Part shown: positions 33,640 to 47,400 of the stretch, piece after piece
Position numbering within the stretch: the first letter of the stretch is position 1
Layout: each line of letters starts with the position of its first letter
Assembly (NCBI GenBank): GCA_030248135.1
Contig: JASANC010004740.1
Location: forward strand, 124,001 to 188,000
Source of the DNA: Theristus sp. LFF4_11
Taxonomy: Eukaryota > Nematoda > Chromadorea > Monhysterida > Xyalidae
Length of the DNA stretch: 64,000 nt
Direction: 5' to 3'
The notes under the pieces: generated by a model
Told to the model about the DNA's origin: nothing
The model's input: only the letters and a program-made list of their open reading frames with translations
Databases searched by the model: none
Program-made: the position numbers and the translations under genes

Positions 33640-34016
33640 GGGCCATATGACTTTGGGTTTGGGGGGGGGCCGGTCAAAAATTTGAAATTAGATAGATAGA
33701 TAGCTAAAACGCTAAAAAGCTATAAAAACAGCTAAATAATGCTTAAAACATGCTAGAAATCAAGTATAAACGCGTATTTTAACTAAAATTAACGAAATTT
33801 TCAAGAATTTTCAAGAAATTTAACAAAAATTGACTCATTTTATGTCTTCGTCGAAGACAAAAATTTTCAGATAGATAGCTGGCTGAGAAATTTTTTTAGA
33901 TAGATAATGGCTGAGCCGAAAAAACCTTTCTGATAGAGATAGATTCGAAAATTTTTTGGGGGGCGCGGCCCCCCCCAGCCCCCCCCTAGAACAATTATGC
34001 GGCACCGTACCACTAG

Positions 34017-34542
34017 GCAGTAGCGAAAGCGGGACCTCGGGTGAGGGGGGGGTGTTTGCCTAATTTTAGAGGGGGGGTCAGGTGCCTTCTCGGTGAGGGG
34101 GGGTGCACGGGCAGCAAATTTTCCTGAGGGGGGGGTGCACTGGCAGAAAAATTTCGTGAGGGGGGGGGTGCACGGGATCGCACGGGTAATACCAAATTTT
34201 TGCCTCAGAAAAACACAGAAATTCTTGTAAAATACAGAATATTTTGTGCAAACAAGCTGCTTGTTTGGTCAGAAACAACAAAATCTATGCAGGGACAGAC
34301 ACAAACGTCAAGAAAAATGCAAAAATTACGGTATTTTGGGAAAAAATTGAGATGAGATTGACCACCGTGAGGGGGGGTGCGATCCCGTGTTTTCTCGCGG
34401 TGGGGGTGGGGGGAGTCTAGCACCCGTGTCGAGGTAAAGGGGGGAGAGGGGTACACGGGTATCTGCCAGTGCACTGGCAGGATTTTCGGCTGAGGGGGGG
34501 GGTGGACCCCCCCCCCACCCCCCCCCGCACTTTCGCTACTGC
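34017..34542. mobile_element. TIR element with 6-bp target duplication CACTAG
   Basis: The termini are GCAGTAGCGAAAG and its exact complement CTTTCGCTACTGC. They are flanked on both sides by CACTAG (34011-34016 and 34543-34548). The 526-bp interior has alternating G runs and the text gtgcacggg repeated several times, with no transposase. The left target copy is at the edge of the preceding G/C-rich repeat sequence. The 6-bp duplication separates it from the TA-inserting families elsewhere in the window. Confidence 0.75.
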
Positions 34543-34698
34543 CACTAGGGTTGTTAAAAAACAAAAATCGTCATTTTTGTTTTAAAAAAAAAAATAATTT
34601 TTTAAAAAAAAATTTTAAAAATCAAAGTTGTGCTAAATCAACCAGGGAGTTCGAAGAACCACATTTGATGTGCAATCGCCTCCCGTATGACTCCCGTA

Positions 34699-35362
34699 CA
34701 GTACCGTGGGCGGGGGGGGGGTACATTCCCCCCCTGAGCACCAGAGACCTGATAGAGATAGATTCAAAATTTTTTGGGGGGGCGCCCCCCAGGCCCTCCC
34801 TAGAACAACTATACCCCCCATGGGGGTCCCATGGGGCCGGGGGTGCATTTTTTCAAAATTTTCTGTGGGGGGTGCACTCCCCCCCCCACCCCCATGATAT
34901 TTTTTCGCTTAAATTTGAAGGAAAACGCTAAATTTTGCTGCAAAATCTTTGAAATTACAATGAAGAATGTGCCCCCATGATATTTTTTCGCTTAAATTTT
35001 GAAGGAAAAACGCTAAATTTTGCTGCAAAATCTTTGAAATTACAATGAAGAATGTCAAGTTATCATATATTCAACTTATATTATAGACTTTATAAACAAA
35101 AAGTCATGATTTTCGAAAAAATTTTGTGGTGTGGGTGGAGAAAATTGGGGGGGTGTCCGCCAAACAAAATTTCATGGGAGGGGGTGTCGGCCAAATTTTC
35201 GAGGGCGGGGGTCCGATGGGGGGGGGGGGGGTCCGATGGGGGGAGGGGTGCCCGGTTTTAGGGGGGTGACACGGTGCCCCCCACCCCCCACCCGACGGTC
35301 TCTGGTGCTCTGGGGAGGGTGCACCCCCCCCCCCCATCCCCCCCCCCCCGCCCACGGTACTG
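34699..35362. repeat. third G/C-homopolymer element copy, internally duplicated
   Basis: CAGTACCGTGGGC begins at 34699 and its complement ends at 35362. Inside, the block ccatgatattttttcgctt to ttacaatgaagaatg is present twice in tandem (about 34892-34967 and 34975-35053). It is related to 29494-30792. Confidence 0.7.
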
Positions 35363-35375
35363 GTTGGCATGGTAA

Positions 35376-36915
35376 AAATACCGGTTTTTTTACTTCAACT
35401 TCAACTTTTATTGAACGCGCAGTACCACTTGCAAAACACATGGTGAGTAAGATAATGACAATAATAATTCAAAAATAAGTGAAACAAGCAATCACTACAT
35501 CACTATGCAGTGGACTGGATACGGGCAAGGTTTGCCCATGTTTTTACCCAACAAAGACACAAGCTACTGGAGACCACATATTGGAGACCACATACTCTAT
35601 CCAAAAAACTCAATTCACACACAAAACAAGAACCGAAAACTGAAGAACCCGAAACAATCATACAATAAACAAAAAACTGAGTGGCTTTCCTAAACACAAG
35701 ATTAAGAACAGCAACGACACCTGTGATGGCTCAACATTATGATGAAAAAAACAAAAAAAAACAAAGAAACAAGTCTCTTCATTCATCATTTTGTTTTGTT
35801 AGTTTATTCTTTTTTCTTCTTTTTTGGCACATCTTTTTTCTTTTTTCTTTTTTTTTCTCTTTTTTTGAAGAGACGCAGAAACAGACATATCGCAAACACA
35901 CAGAGGACTCTCAAAACAGTCACACACTAAGACACACACCAAAAAACGATCCGAAACGCACTGAACATAAACGAAGCAACCGAAACAAAAACGAAACCGA
36001 GCCAAGTCAAACGAGAAAAAAATCTGAACTGAACGGAACACAACAAAACGAACTCAAAAATCAAAAATGAATAGATGCAGAGTCGAATTTTTCACGAACA
36101 CAGGAAATGATTCTTGAAACCAAGCATTCACTCTGTGTTATTCGTTCATTTATATTGTCCGTTTATGACCCCAAAAACCAACTTTCAAAAATTTGTGGGT
36201 GGTGGGTGTGATCGTCATCCGCGTCCCTAAAAACAATTCAAGTTCAAACATTGTCGCTTAAGTTTTTGCCTTGCTGAATGCCAGTCTTGATGAGGCGTAG
36301 GTAGCTTGCACAAACAACATGCATCACGTGAGTAGCTTTGTTGCTGTCTTGCTTGTTTTGTCACCAATTACTGCCAAAATCAAACAATTTTCTGTCGACA
36401 AGCCACCAAAAAAGCAGACGCGAGAGAAAAACCCGCGTTGAGGCGCGCCACATTATGCATTAATGCATTTTCTTCGATCCTGCTGCATGCTGCTATTTCA
36501 GCTTTTCCTTCCTGACAGTTCGGCGAATTTAGGTGCTCTTCAGCAAGAGAGAAGCGTTTGCCTCTATCCCGGTCAGCTACAGCTACAGGCTTTTTGGAAG
36601 CACGCGTGTTGTGGTGTGGTGCCTGACACACACTCGTGAAAATATGTCAGTGCATTGTGTGTGCGCACACGCGCTGTGGTGTCCCCATTTTCATCAATCA
36701 CCCATGGCATGAGCCTTGCGTGGTAAAACGGAGAACAAAAACATATGCGTTTTGTTATACATTTCCAGAGAAAATAATGTAAACATCGTGCGTGCGTGAA
36801 CATCGTGCGCCAACGTTTTTTCTGCACATTTGGTACGAATTCGTCCTGCATTATAACCTACCAATTCTTCCTAGCAGATCTGTTAGATCCAAAATTGAAT
36901 TTCCTTTTTTAAACA
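35376..36915. other. no gene assigned
   Basis: AT-rich and T/A-tract-rich sequence at 35400-36100, then a GC-richer patch at about 36400-36640 that is open on the minus strand for about 80 codons. I found no splice partner or family for that patch, so it is left unassigned. Confidence 0.4.
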
Positions 36916-36917
36916 GC

Positions 36918-37102
<185 letters not shown>

Positions 37103-37104
37103 AA

Positions 37105-38440
37105 CTCGTCTCCATGTTTATATCTCTGTGCTGCGCGTGACAGCATCAACCCATAATAAACCACATCTGTGCACTTTGTGCGCATGCATAAACGCGTCTG
37201 CGGTTTTGTCAGCGCTGTGGCTGCTCCAAGACGTTGTTTCGATGTTTCACAATTTTGTCAGCGAGCTGACTGCTAACATTTTTGGAAATTCGACTGTTTG
37301 TTCTAGTTTTTTTTTCACTGATGCCAAAAAAATTCGTTTGGTGGCTGTTTGTTTCTGTGTTTTCATGTCGATCACTTTCTAGTTATTTCTTTTATCATTA
37401 ACCTTTGAACGTTATGAATTTTAAATTAACAACTCTGAAACTGAATCAATTCCTCCTTCTGATAGCATTTTCTTTTTAAATTTCTTAACGTTTATTTTTT
37501 ATGGTGTTGGGTTGCTTTTTTTGGGTTGCTGTTTTGTGTCGTGTTGTGAACCTCACCATCATAATTGATCGACTTTCCAGCCGGTAAGCTGTTTTTCAGT
37601 TCAGTTGGGGATAATAAGTGGTGTTTTGATTTGGGTCAAATCGCAAGAAGAGAAGAGGCATGATATCGGTTTAGAAAAGGAGTAGGGAAAAAAGAGTGAA
37701 AATAAAATACCGATTTTTGAATTGTTTTAAATTTTTTAGTTAATTAAAAACAGTTCAAAATGCAAAAGGAAAATGTGAAGGTCGACAAAAATAAGTGTAT
37801 TCGAACCGCGCTGACGCACTGAGTTCGCATTTTACATTTTTGAGCAACTAGGTCATTTTAAATTGGCAAAGTTAGCAAACCCTTTTGATCTCAATTTGGA
37901 CATACCTTCTGCAGCATGTATAAAACCAGGTCGTGTTTCTCATTCCAAATGAGTTATTCATGTTCCATAGTGGTTTCTCAAGTACTTCAGAGAGAAAACG
38001 GACTGCTTGACGTTGATCTTGAATCTTGATGACAATACTTCGAGACGACAAATTGGTAACAACTAAAAGTTGACAAGCAGTTTTTTTCACCGCAGAAACA
38101 GTTTATTGTAATTTCTGTCCCGTCCATTAACGAACTCATGAAACCAATTGCAGAAGCTTGCATCCAGTATCTGAATTTTTTGTCGATCTTTGGCCTGAAA
38201 ATGAGAATCATCAAAAAAATTCTTGTAAAAGCAAAATCTACACGAAATTGTAGTCAAAAAATAATTAAGCCACTTTCTGCGGAAAGTGTCTCAAACACAT
38301 TTTCAGAAGAAAGTGCCGTTTTAATATGCAAGATTTGTTTTTGAATTCATGAAAAAAGTATTTAAAAATTCCGATTAAAAAATTAAGAAAAGTTTAAAAA
38401 ATTTCGAACTTTAAGCCTACATCAATTTGTTTAAATCTTT
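37105..38440. other. upstream region of the PHR gene, no gene seen
   Basis: AT-rich sequence without exon-like segments. An acceptor-like atcttttgcag at 38435-38445 lies 37 bp before the PHR start codon and could be a leader or trans-splice site. Confidence 0.4.
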
Positions 38441-38481
38441 TGCAGCCTTTTTGCGGCCTAGGCGCTAACCAGCCAATCAAA

Positions 38482-41400
38482 ATGGCTTATTTTCTGCGCC
38501 ACTTCGATCTGAGCGCTTGGCCTGACGACCGTTGGGAACACGACACAAGCGAACTTATGCGCCGTTTTACAGCTGTTTGTGCGTTGCATGTGAACGGTGC
38601 AAAATGCGGCGACACACAATTAGAAGATCTGCTGTGCAATTTGAACAGTAGTTTTAGAAACAATCGACAAGATCATTGCGAGCCGCAGCGCGACGTTCGA
38701 AATCGCATGGTCAGTTGTATTTTTAGTTTCAGAAAATTTCTGTTGTGTATTTTCATTTGACTTACTGTTTTTCTCAGCTTTTAACAGTTTTGACGGTCAG
38801 TGTTTCATACACATCTAGTGTTTTATTCATGACAGAGTTCACAAGCGCAGCATGTGTCCGCGATTGACATGACCAATCCGTCAGAGTCCGTTTTGCACCA
38901 ACGCACTAACATGACTGTCGCAGCGCCTTCGTTATTTGGAATGAACACACTTGTGCGAACATTAGTGCTAAGGTAAATAATTTTTTGTCAATTTTCAACC
39001 ACATAATTTTTTGTCAATTTTTGACCACACTTGCAAACTTTTGTACTGTTTAATTTTTTATACTTCACTTTGACCCATTGAAATTGAAATTCACTTTTAA
39101 TTCACTTTCAATTTCAATTCAATTTCGCTTTAATTCAAATCATTATCTTTCAATGGCTCTCCAGACTCAATGCGAGCATAGATACATAGGTTATTTTCAC
39201 GCACGACGCGGAAATTCAAACTTGGTAAAGTAATCCGGATACCTAAACGCAGAAAGGCGTCTGCCAACGCACTGAGTCGCAGAACCAAAAAAGATAATAC
39301 ATATCACATCACACTTAAAATCATAGCAGTGAGTCCATACAAATGCGTTTTTGTTTACGTCGATTTTTACCGCGTTGTTGTTTGTGTGATATTGCAGACA
39401 ATGTTGCAGATATCACTCGTTCATCCAATCAGCACTGAGCGTTGACAACGTGGCAACAATTGCTCCGAGTATGAGCAAAACCCCAGGCTGTTTGAATGTT
39501 CCACGTCAGAATCTTTTACCGTTAGCAGCTCCGACACCCACAAATCGTTTGCATCATCAGCCGCATAACAGCGCAACAGTTTATTCCGTTTCTCTGGGAC
39601 TTTCGTGCATGTTCAGTGTACTGAGAGACCTCAACAGAAGAGAACCAGAACTTTGCTGTAAGGCGCTGCAAGCCGCTCAACAAATGTTGCAGTCAATGCC
39701 GCCAGAAACGCTGAAACACGAACCGCCTGCTCTAGTGAATCAATATGCAACTGTGCTGAAGTCATTGTTTTGTGAAGGTGAGTCGTAAACGTGTTGTGGT
39801 TTAAAACGTGCATAAAACAAAACAGAGTAATTGAAAAAACAAATGTGTTTATTTTAGGATGCGAGCAAGTATCAATGCGAGCGGCTTCGTGCCTCGTTGC
39901 GCTCACAGTTGCGTGTGGTCTTCCCGATGTTCTGCTACTTTGCGTTCACATGCTGCTAGGGGTGCATAGACAGACACCCAGCAGTGCAGACGATCACGAG
40001 AAAATTGGCGAGCTTTCAGGCGCTTCAACAATTCCAGACAATTATAGGTCTGTTATCCTGACCCTGTGAATTAAAAGCGGTAACCAATAAACTGTTTTTT
40101 TCTCATTTATAGACATTACCAACGACGTTTGCTTAATTGTGTTACCGGTACCGCAAGGAAATTAAATTGGGACGAGTGTCTATCTAGTTTATCGACTGCT
40201 CTGCTCGATATTGCGGTACCATGTGACATTACAACTAGTCCCGAAGAGAACGCACAAGACGCGAACTGTTTTCCTGGAACTTCAGGTGCGTGTGTACTTT
40301 CACATTCGTGGTGTATTTACGTTTGGGTTTTTCGTTTTGTGAAAAAAGATAATTCTAGGAAGACCACAAGGTTGTCCAAACAATTAGTCTAAACGTTCAG
40401 ATGCCGCAAATCAGCACACGGGTGCCGTAGCAAGTGACGGCACGTTCCTCTATGTTTTGACAGTGACGGGCCTCTACAAGCTAGGCAGTGGCTTCAATGA
40501 AACTGTTGCTGGATATGAATACGCCAGCAACGCTCTGCTAAAAGCAGCACCGGGAAGTTGGTTGGCAGCTTGCAGGCAGTCTCTATATCTAAGAAGAATT
40601 CAGTCGACTCGACTTTGGGTGATAGACACTGACTCTTTGAGAGAAATCGGCGAGATTCTGTTGCCAACACAAACTGCAAAAAGTCATCTGTGTACCGATG
40701 GACGAACATTTTGTTCAGCAACTATGCAAAGTAACTGGACTTTACAAATTGCTGAGTTGGACGATAATTTCAAGTAAGCGCATTGTAATCACAACAAAAA
40801 ACAGTGTTCTTTGCTCTGTTGCCCTGAGTTACCTGAAAACTTTATTATTATATTGTTGGTGTATCTTTTGCCATAACTGCATTCTTGCAGACCACTATCC
40901 ATGTCAACTAGTCGATGTTCCACAAATGGAGCACCAATTTCCATTAAATTATCGGTGCCGAAAAGAGTAATTTTTGGCGGTGAACTACAAGCAGACGTAC
41001 GCAAGGCCGTGTTAGAACGGTCTGAACGTCTTGATGAAAGAATGGCCGATTTGAAGTTTACAAATGACGGTGCCTTTCTGGTTACACATTCCGGCTCAGT
41101 GTTCTATTGTGGCGTCGCAACGTCTGCCGGGTTACAAGTAAGTAACGATAATGGCATTTTCAATTTGCACGGATACAAAATGTATCTTCAAGGTCTATTG
41201 TTCACTGCAGAAAGGACAATTTCAAGTTTTTCCAGGCTGGCTTTCTGCTTTGCTGTAACGGCGTATGTAGGATTCTCTTTATTTTAGAACGACACTGCGA
41301 ACAACCGTTGGATAAATCTGCCTTTGCCAGAGCGGGTCTCCAGCATTCACGTGGGTCTAGACAGTAACAACGCCGTGTTTCTGTCGGATAATGGACGTGC

Positions 41401-44400
41401 ATGGTTCGTCCAAAGTAACGGGTGTGATTTTCATCTGGCAGCGCAACCGAATACAACGAATGCTGCTTTTAATGCAATCCCGGCTATTCCGTCAACGTCG
41501 GCTGCTTCAAATCAACATAAATCGAGGCGAACCGCCGTTGCTGGCGCCGCTGCAGCACCGGGAAATGCACCGGGTGGGTAGTGTAACAATAGGTAACAGA
41601 ACATTCGTTGTTTATAATTTCACCAGACACCAGGTCGACGCATATCGCGGTGCCCGTTCGCTAATCGTGTTAACTGAAAAAAACTTTGACCTCCACTGTA
41701 AGGGCCAGTGTTGCCACAGCCACAGTATCTTTCAGTTGTGTATATAGCTCTGCATTTATGCAAAAATAAATATGTTAAAAAAGAGCGATTTTCTTGCTGG
41801 CGTTGAAAAGTGAAAAAGTGAGTGTTGAAAATTGTTTTTAGGTTCGTCAACAACCGTGGTTGACCCGAGCATTGGTCTGCAGCAAATTCATCCGAGTACC
41901 CATCGGCGAACAATTCTTTCTGCCAGCGCAAACGCATCTGCGTTAGCTTACGTCACTGAAAATGGCCGTGTTTTTGTGTGCGGCCGACACGCAATGCATT
42001 GCCATCCGGACACGGGTCTTGTTCTGGGGCTAGACCATGTTCACATGACTGCAATAGCACTTGGCAAGACGCATGCAGTCGCTATAAGCCGTCACGGTTT
42101 CTTGTATACATGGGGCTTGAACAACATGTACCAGTGCGGTCGATTGGACACACCACCGTCGTCGTCGGCACGATGTGCTGGCAGTGCAGTGGACGTCACT
42201 TCAAGCACGCCCACTTCACTCGGACGCCACGCGACCGTCGGCTCGGATCCCGGTGGCACAGCAACGGGCTCTCTGACAATGTGCTCACCCAGCGAACATA
42301 TGTGGGTCAAAGATGTTCCGACCGCTTGTATGGCGTGTGGAAACTGCACAGCGCATGGAACCAGATGTCCCGCTTTGAGCGCAAGTCCACGTGCCGCCAG
42401 CCCTTCAAGAGGTACGTACTCGTATGCATAGGAGTAGAACGGTAGATAAGTATTACTTCGTTTAGGTGGCTTACTTTACTGTAGCTACATATAACTCAAT
42501 ATACAAGGTGGTCCATAAACAGTGATACCAACTTTGAAGTGCTGTATTATCTTTCGTGCAAAGGAGGCGGAGGGAGTAATGTTGAATGATGCGTGGAAAA
42601 GCCGCACAACTGAAAAGCTGTTTCGCGCCCGAACGTAGTTCAAATATGAAATAAAATACATTTATTTAGTGAGAAAAAATTCTGATTTGTTTTTTATTAA
42701 TTTTTTCTGAAATCTGTCGTCAGAATACGTCAACTTTTCCTTTTTTTAATGCCGGCTTCATAATTGTTTTTTAGTCGCTTAAACTGTTCAATGTGTCCAC
42801 CGTTGAGAAGATCAACAGTGACCGGCCATTGCACTACAAAGTTCCGCAAGCTTTAAACATCGCTTGCAAGTGGTCATTGAAACCAACGGTTAACGCATTG
42901 AACAGTTTAATCGACTAAAACCAGACAATTTTGGAGTCGTTTGAAACAGAAGACGATGTGATATTGCCAGAAGAAAACTTGAATGAGAATGATGACGTGT
43001 ATTCCGATGTTTGAAGATGTAAAAAACTGCAAATGTTTAAATTTCTCATACAGTTAAAAAACTCATCATAAACTTTTATTTTAGCAACAATTATGAAAGC
43101 ATGTGGTACGGGCGAATCTGGTTGTCTTCGGTGTGGTGTGTGCCGTGCATGTGCTTCCCGTGATGTCACTTCCGGATCACCGAATCATCAATCTGCTACT
43201 TCAGCGGCAGGAACAACAGGAAGTAAACATTCATAGTCAAAACTGATTTAATTTTTTAGACCAAAAAAGTACCAGACCAATTTTTTTATTTTTATAAAAA
43301 TATTTTATAAAATTATTTCTAGTCGGAATGACCTCGGGAAGCATCGGAAGCCCATCAGAAAAGTCGGCACCAATGAGCGAATTCAGCGACAAAAGTCGCC
43401 GCATGGTGCTGACCCCGGCGCGACTGCCATTGACTTTGGTAAATGCAGACTTGAAGGCCAGCACGGTCAGTTGCGGAAATTACCACAGCATGGTGTTGAC
43501 AACTGACGGAATGGTGAGTGTCAACTGTTCAAGAATGCATTTTTGTAATGCGTATTAATATACCGATCATTTTTTTATTTTGCAGCTGTTCACGTTTGGC
43601 TCAAACTGTCATGGCCAATTGGGAGTGGGCGATATAAAACGTCGAGTTGGTCCGCAACGCGTTGATCTGCCGATTGGAACAATAGTTAGACAGATAGCGG
43701 CCGGCGCAAACCACTGCGTGGTGCTCACGTCTGATGGATCCGTGTACACGTTTGGATCTAGCCGTAAAGGTGTACTAGCGAGTTAACTCATTACCATTAA
43801 AATTTTTGTCTTAAATTTCGACTAAAATCGATTTTTCTTGTGCAGGCCAGCTTGGTCGCCAGGACACCGGAAGCAAATATTGGCATGCGACGCCGGGTAT
43901 GATTCCAAATATTGGAGGGCCAGAAACAACGGACATGTATGCCACTTGGATTGGAGCTGGCATGGATTACACCATTGTGCAGTGCCAACAAAGGATTTTT
44001 CCACCAACTGCTTTTGATGAATCTGTTATTACGGGCAACATGAATGGTTTTATGATGTTCTGTGAGCGCGTGAACAGTGCAGTCGTCATCAAACAAACGT
44101 AAGTCGCATTAACTGTTGTGGTCACAGTTGTCACTGTTTTCAAAACAACTACATTCATATTTGTGACAGAAAATTACAGTGCAAAATGCGACGGCAAGTT
44201 CAGCCATATCACACTGCCTTCCTCAAAATGCGACGTTGCTGGCGGTGGAAGCTGGTGTCTCGATCCACTGTACGATTTACTCTGGCGATTGGACACACGC
44301 CGCTCTAGAATTATTGCTTACAGTAGAGCACAGATCCAGAAAAACGTTCCCGTCAAAGTGCAGTTTCTTAAGAGGCCAGAATTCTGGCTTCCCGAGTTTG

Positions 44401-47400
44401 TTGAAGCGGACACAGCCGTGTCGCACCGACAACTGGGCGTCAACATCTTTGCGGTGTTATATGGGATGATGGCTAGTTTGAATGCAACAGGAATTGATAA
44501 GGTCGCGCAGTAAAACTTTATTTTTAACTTTTGAATGTGAGATTAACATGTTTGCTTTCATAGTTTGCAGGTGGAACATGTAACGGCAACAAATACGCAT
44601 GACAACAGTCTGCAGCAGTCTTTCGGAGGCTCACCATCATCAGCAGGCGAGTACCTTGTTGTAGATCGATTTCAACACTACGGTGGAGGCTGGGGCTATT
44701 GTGCACAATCCGTTGAAGCAGTTCAATTCATTACCGATGTTCCCATTGAGGTTAGTTTATTATTTTTATCCATGGCACAAAAACGAATTAACATTTTTCT
44801 ATTTTTATCGAGTTTCCACTACTATGTCTCAAAGCAAAGTGCAATGAAAACAACAAGTTTCAAACTATTGTTACAGTTGTGTGGTGTCGGTTTGTTTGGC
44901 GGACGTGGCGAGTATCTCGTGCGTCTAAAAGTGCTCCGTTTGGTCGGGGACGATTTCGACGAAGGCAACGTAGAGCTGTTGACTGAAACGGAAGAAATTC
45001 TTTTTGACTGCGGGCCACGCGAGCGCGCGCATGTTCTTCTTCCGGTGCCAGTGGTTTGCGAGGCGACCAGTTGGCATGTCGTTTGGGCACAGATAAAGTC
45101 AGCATAACGTTCTTCACACACACAAAACTGCACGTGTGGCTTGCTAAAAAAATGCCAGCTTTGCCATACTTACCAAGTATAAATTTTAGTGGTCCGTGCT
45201 CGGATTGCGGTGCTGGCGGTCAAACGATGGTGCACGCTGATGGAGGAGTGACGTTTCACTTTCGTAGCAGCAGTAACTCAAATAACGGCACTGATGTTAA
45301 TTCAGGGCAGTTGCCACAGCTGTTGTACAGGGTGTCCGCACGAAAATCTGGGCATCCGACATCAAATAATGGCAGCCCAACTGACGACCACCAGTTCGGC
45401 TTCTCTGGTGGAAATTTGGAGCCTGTCAGCATGCTTCCGCATACTGTGCTTGCGGGTAAGAATTGTACAGTACGGAATAGCCGAGTAAACATGGCAGCTT
45501 TTTTCAGGGTGCAAGGAGCGCGCGAAATTTGAATGAAAGATGAAAGACGTTCAGAATCCAAGTTGTGTGCCAAATTTGACGCGTTTTTTCAGACTAATGG
45601 ATTCTTCGTGTTATTTATTCTGTTCATTCTTTCTCCTTTGCACACATCATTACGAATTATGTTGGCATTTTTGAAGAACACCACTTCTAGTCTGCGACTG
45701 ATCCCACCTTGATGGACTGCCTTGTTTATTCGGTCATACTGTACTCACTTGCGTTGTTTTCAATGCGCAGTTTTTCTCTGCAGAAGTTTTTTTATAAGAT
45801 TCACATTTTCATATACTCACAATACTCGTTAAACTAAAGGAACAAAAAGCGGTAATTTTTGGTGATGATTTTAGCCAGGGCTAACCCAGTAAGGCGTACA
45901 GAACGCCGTCGAGTAGGGCACACATTGAGTTTTCTCTATCATTCAGTGCCTATACATCCCTCGGTGGGGCTCGATTTCTCGAACGCACAGACAAGAGTCT
46001 AACGCGCTACCACCAAGGCCACGAGCCTACTAATTGAGTATCTGCCTTTCAGCAACACCAGCCGCGCTGCAAACGCTTCTTTCAATTGCTGACTGGGCGG
46101 CGGTGCACACATTCTCACTGTGTGAACCCAAGCTTTCGTCTGAGCTAAAGTGTCACGACCAAGAGCGCTACATCGTCATTGTGGTGATGTGTCTCCGTAT
46201 GTTTCGATGGTATATTGGTCAGCTGTACGACACCGCGGCCGCAACACGTTCAGCATCAGCGGAACCAGCTGAATTCGCCGCACAAATCTACGATTTCTAC
46301 TGCACCTTGATGAAAATTTTCAAATACGGCGAACATGTCATGTTGGGACAATCGGCGCTGGTTCTTTTGGAGGAATGCGTCCATGCGATGACTGATTGTT
46401 TTACGGTTCTAGTGCCGTGTGCTGCGATCCTGCAACATCGTTTAGTAGTCTTGATGGCAGGTGTTGGTGCTCAGCGCGACAGTTGGGCTCTGGTCGCTCT
46501 CTTAGAATCGTTGGCTCGCAGTGACTCCGCTTTGAGCTTGCTCCTGTCCGATGGAGACACGTCATTGGCCGGACCGTGGCCTTCTCTCACAAAGCACATG
46601 TGCAAAATGATGCGTTTTACGCAGATAACAACCGTGAACTTTCCGAGTTTGCTGCGTTTTTTGCTCGAGGTTAGCTTTGCGCCATCGACACCTGACCACG
46701 CGGCCGTCGTTCAGTCAAACATGCGAGATGCGGCCAGCCGCTGTTTAGGCCGTTTAGCGCTCGAGCTAGCTACAGCTACTGCGGATGCGTCCAGTACTAG
46801 CTCAGGTCGGCCGGCATGTTCACAGCCGCTTCTGCAGACTCCGTCTCGGTTTCGAACGGTGTCGCCGCACGCAAATTGGGAAATTGCCAGCGGCGGCGCC
46901 GATGCGATTGCATTTCGTGTCGATTCTGGAGGCCTGTCGTTGCATGGCGTTGGCGCCTACGTGGGTTTAGCGAAAGAGCTCGGTTACACATTAGAAATTT
47001 TGATGAACCAAAACGATCGCCAGCTAAACAACAACAACGTGACTAACGTTTGCTCCGGTAATCCGGGCGAATCCTGGCAGGTACTTGAGAAGGTGACGAG
47101 TTGCCTGAAACTTCACGGCAGTTCTACACAGAACACTGTGTTTTTGGCGTTGAACAAACCGCTCAAACTATACCCAAATCATTTATACGCCGTCCGCTTG
47201 TACGTTCAGCAAGCACGAACGTACGCCGGCGACAACGGAGTCGCAAATATCACTGCTGTCAACGGAACGAAAATCACATTCTCTTCGTGCTCGTTGAGCG
47301 TCAACGGAACAAATGTCGCTCACGGACAACTTCCCACACTTTTCTATTCCGTCAACGAACATCGACCACGACTACGAAAAGACGCAGACGACGCGCAAAT

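Larger units (their letters stand above)
44571..47400 (+). other. PHR protein: two PHR domains
   Basis: PHR1 spans exons 44571-44750, 44877-45097 and 45190-45455, with the hallmark runs [37 protein letters not shown] and [21 protein letters not shown]2 lies inside the large exon (about 46863-47370), with [20 protein letters not shown] and [21 protein letters not shown] domains are beta-sandwich modules found only in PHR ligases and a few BTB proteins. Confidence 0.95.
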
